From an uncultured Chloroflexaceae bacterium (GTDB lineage: Bacteria; Chloroflexota; Chloroflexia; Chloroflexales; Chloroflexaceae): 7,357 nucleotides of DNA. A program made the position numbers and the translations under genes. The stretch lies in the NCBI GenBank assembly GCA_937141995.1, contig CAKZQX010000001.1:1-7357 (forward strand). Direction: 5' to 3'. Shown piece after piece: positions 5,842 to 7,357 of the stretch (its first letter is position 1; the number at the start of each line of letters is the position of its first letter). Below the pieces are notes generated by a model. The model had not been told where the DNA came from and did no database searches. It worked only from the letters and a program-made list of their open reading frames with translations.

Positions 5842-6240
5842 ATGTCCCATGTTGTCGGTATCTCCGAAATTGTCCTCTGGACCGCTGACCAGCAACAGTC
5901 AGTGGCATTCTACCGCGATCTGCTGGGGATGCGTGTAATTTCGCCGCCGGAACTGCCCAATGTCTTTTTGCAGGTGGGTGAGGGCAATGCGGGTATCCCG
6001 CAGATGATTGTTCTGGTGCCCAAACCCGATGCGATCAAGGCTCAGCCGGCCGGCTATCAATTGCACCATCTTGCGCTGGAACTGCCGGCGGAGCAGTTTG
6101 ACGCGCAGCATGCGGCACTGGTGGCGGCGGGCTACCAGCCGCGCGACGGCAAGCACCCGGTGCTTGCCGGCCGCACGATGTATGTTGATGATCCCGACGG
6201 CAACGAGGTCGAGTTTATCTGCCGCGCCGCAGCAGCATAA
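5842..6240 (+). CDS. VOC-superfamily (glyoxalase/dioxygenase fold) protein
   Basis: A 132-residue single-module vicinal-oxygen-chelate protein. The first beta-alpha-beta unit has SVAFYRDLLGMRV (20-32), the classic FYRDxLG signature. The second has LHHLALEL (74-81) and ends DDPDGNEVEFI (116-126). Predicted metal ligands are Glu9 (where many relatives have His), His76 and Glu124. Family members isomerise, cleave or sequester small molecules after dimerisation; the substrate is not evident. The ribosome binding site GGGGGAGG (5832-5839) is very strong and just before the ATG. It probably shares a transcript with the APH-like gene. Confidence 0.88.
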   Translation: MSHVVGISEIVLWTADQQQSVAFYRDLLGMRVISPPELPNVFLQVGEGNAGIPQMIVLVPKPDAIKAQPAGYQLHHLALELPAEQFDAQHAALVAAGYQPRDGKHPVLAGRTMYVDDPDGNEVEFICRAAAA

Positions 6241-6276
6241 GGGTAATGAGCGGAGTTACACGGTGAGGGTTTGAAC

Positions 6277-6312
6277 CACGAACGCCGCGAAATGAGCGAA
6301 AAACGCGAAACG
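6277..6312 (+). repeat. Degenerate 9-bp tandem repeat (four units, central GAA)
   Basis: Four consecutive 9-mers read CACGAACGC, CGCGAAATG, AGCGAAAAA and CGCGAAACG. GAA recurs at exact 9-base intervals (6280, 6289, 6298, 6307), usually preceded by CG or GC. It lies in the part of element C that element A lacks. Confidence 0.6.
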
Positions 6313-6387
6313 ACCAGTGCTGCTCTGCGTTCCGCGATCACTGACCCGGAAGCGTATTTCACCTCCGGCAGGGCGGAAGACTCCATA

Positions 6388-6430
6388 TCTTTTTCACAAA
6401 AATTCACTTTGTGAATTTTTGTGAAAAAGA
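6388..6430. repeat. 43-nt perfect palindrome of element C (20+3+20)
   Basis: Arms 6388-6407 and 6411-6430 are complementary at all 20 positions around a TTT loop. The left arm has the same order as B (CTTTT, CACAA, AAT, CAC) with a G-to-T and a C-to-A change and a 3-base shortening, each mirrored in the right arm. It is far more AT-rich than its surroundings. Confidence 0.97.
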
Positions 6431-6530
6431 AAAAATGTACCATGCTGCCGCAGGCGGTCTGTGTTTCATCTGGTGAAACGCTCAGTTTGATCGTCCACCG
6501 CGTAAGTCGTGTCAATGAGAGGAGCGTGGA

Positions 6531-7357
6531 ATGGGAAGAGCAATGACGCGTTATCTGTTCCGACTACTGCCGGTAGCGCTGCTGCTACTGCTGGTAGCAC
6601 CGGCCCTGGCCCAGGGCACCCTGATCATTCAGGATGCAACGGGCAACTTGAACCGGGGCGACATCGAAGCCGCCGCCGAACCACTGCTGGACCGGGGTGC
6701 TACGGTGGCGATTTATCTGGAGCAGGAGGGCAGTGAAACCGGGTTCCTCCAGAACCTGGAAGCCGACGGGTTGGTCCGCGATGGGCAGGCGCAGGTGCGC
6801 ATGATAGCAATCTATGTCGCCCTGGATGAACGTTATAGTGCGATCCGGTTTGGTGATGCCTGGAATGAAGCTCTCGCTATCAACGAAAACTATGAGAATA
6901 TTCGGGAGGCGGAGCTTAACCCGCAACTGGCGGAAGGTGATTTCACCCAGGCCTATGTCAATGCCCTCCAGTCCATAGATGCGTATATCGAAAACCCACC
7001 ACAGCCGGGGGGCGGCACCCAGGTTAATGTCAATTTTATTCCGATTGTGATCGGCGTGTTTGTGCTGCTGGGTCTGTTTGTCGGCTGGGGCGTCTTCAGT
7101 CGCCGCCGGGCCGCCGGCCGGGCGCTGGCCGATGCACGCCGGCGCATGGAGGAGGCACGCCAGGGGGCCGGGTCAGCTATTACCGACATGGGGCGGCAAC
7201 TCAAGACCGCTCAGGAGAAGGCGCAGTTTGACCAGGTTTCCTATGGCCCGGCGGATGTGGAGCGCCTGGCGCAGACGCAGCGCGAAATCGAAATGCGCTT
7301 TGCCGATATCCAGGGGCGCTTCGATGATCTGCAGGAGGCGCTGGAGCGGCGGGCCGA
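6531..7357 (+). CDS. TPM-like membrane-anchored protein with coiled-coil tail (3' end outside window)
   Basis: ATG 6531 is chosen because AGAGGAG lies six bases before it; ATG 6543 is in frame but less well placed. The 275 visible residues are open to the window edge. A signal peptide (MGRAMTRYLF, then a Leu-rich core ending PALA, cleavage after residue 27) is followed by an extracytoplasmic domain (about 30-156) with LIIQDATGNL at its start and VRMIAIYVALDERYSAIRFG (90-109), resembling TPM (PF04536, YgcG/TLP18.3-like) domains. A transmembrane helix spans about 168-189 (IPIVIGVFVLLGLFVGWG), then SRRRAAGRALADARRR and a charged, heptad-like helix to the edge, probably cytoplasmic coiled coil. 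TPM proteins bind calcium or phosphoryl groups and act in membrane-protein quality control or repair; the role here is not known. The TPM call is by resemblance and moderately sure. Confidence 0.72.
   Translation, partial: MGRAMTRYLFRLLPVALLLLLVAPALAQGTLIIQDATGNLNRGDIEAAAEPLLDRGATVAIYLEQEGSETGFLQNLEADGLVRDGQAQVRMIAIYVALDERYSAIRFGDAWNEALAINENYENIREAELNPQLAEGDFTQAYVNALQSIDAYIENPPQPGGGTQVNVNFIPIVIGVFVLLGLFVGWGVFSRRRAAGRALADARRRMEEARQGAGSAITDMGRQLKTAQEKAQFDQVSYGPADVERLAQTQREIEMRFADIQGRFDDLQEALERRA

Larger units (their letters stand above)
6251..6505 (+). repeat. Dispersed repeat element C (same orientation as A)
   Basis: This is the longest of the three copies. Left end CGGAGTTACACGGTGAGG, then an insert-like stretch not seen in A (6265-6330), TCACTGACCCGGAAG, CACCTCCGGCAGGGC, GGAAGA, palindrome (6388-6430), GTACCATGCTGCCGCAGGCG, ATCTGGTGAAACG, CAGTTTGATCG and right end CCACCGCGTAA (6495-6505). 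Ends are imperfect inverted repeats. It fills almost the whole gap between the VOC gene and the next gene. Confidence 0.8.

Noticed and set aside
1943..6505. CRISPR array or phage integration sites
   Set aside because: The repeats are few, long, dispersed and inverted, without regularly spaced unique spacers, cas genes, integrase or tRNA target.

Overview
This 7.36 kb window looks like chromosomal DNA from a Chloroflexota bacterium, most likely the filamentous phototroph lineage (Chloroflexia). That placement is inference. It rests on moderately high GC content, the style of the VWA and TPM-like proteins, the short Bacillus-type acetylglutamate kinase, and spacious intergenic regions filled with repeats. 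No ribosomal or phylogenetic marker is present to confirm it.

Layout, left to right. (1) The 3' part of a gene for a VWA-domain protein with an intact metal-binding (MIDAS) site and a C-terminal helical-repeat domain, 2-1939. (2) Repeat element A, then a probable promoter and a 135-nt leader for argB (2324-3100). (3) Repeat element B, in the opposite orientation, in front of a Crp/Fnr-family regulator gene (3497-4192). (4) A convergent stretch with two hairpins and a small minus-strand gene for a single-span membrane peptide (4525-4355), which has a near-consensus promoter. (5) A two-gene plus-strand unit: an APH-fold phosphotransferase (start assigned at TTG 4881) and a VOC/glyoxalase-fold protein (5842-6240). 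(6) Repeat element C. (7) The 5' part of a gene for a secreted or membrane-anchored TPM-like protein with a coiled-coil tail, running off the right edge.

The genes look like a mix of housekeeping functions (argB), regulation (Crp/Fnr) and envelope or accessory functions (VWA, TPM). Only the APH-VOC pair looks like an operon. No phage, IS transposase, CRISPR array, tRNA or rRNA was seen.

The most interesting structure is non-coding. Three dispersed elements (A, B, C; about 190-255 bp) share conserved flanks and related inverted ends (core GTTACGCGGT), and each carries a long perfect or near-perfect palindrome with a 3-nt loop. The palindromes are homologous but differ in sequence. Nearly every change in one arm is matched by a complementary change in the other, including a 3-bp shortening in C. 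This indicates a mobile (MITE-like) family whose hairpin is either selected as a structure or continually re-copied from arm to arm.
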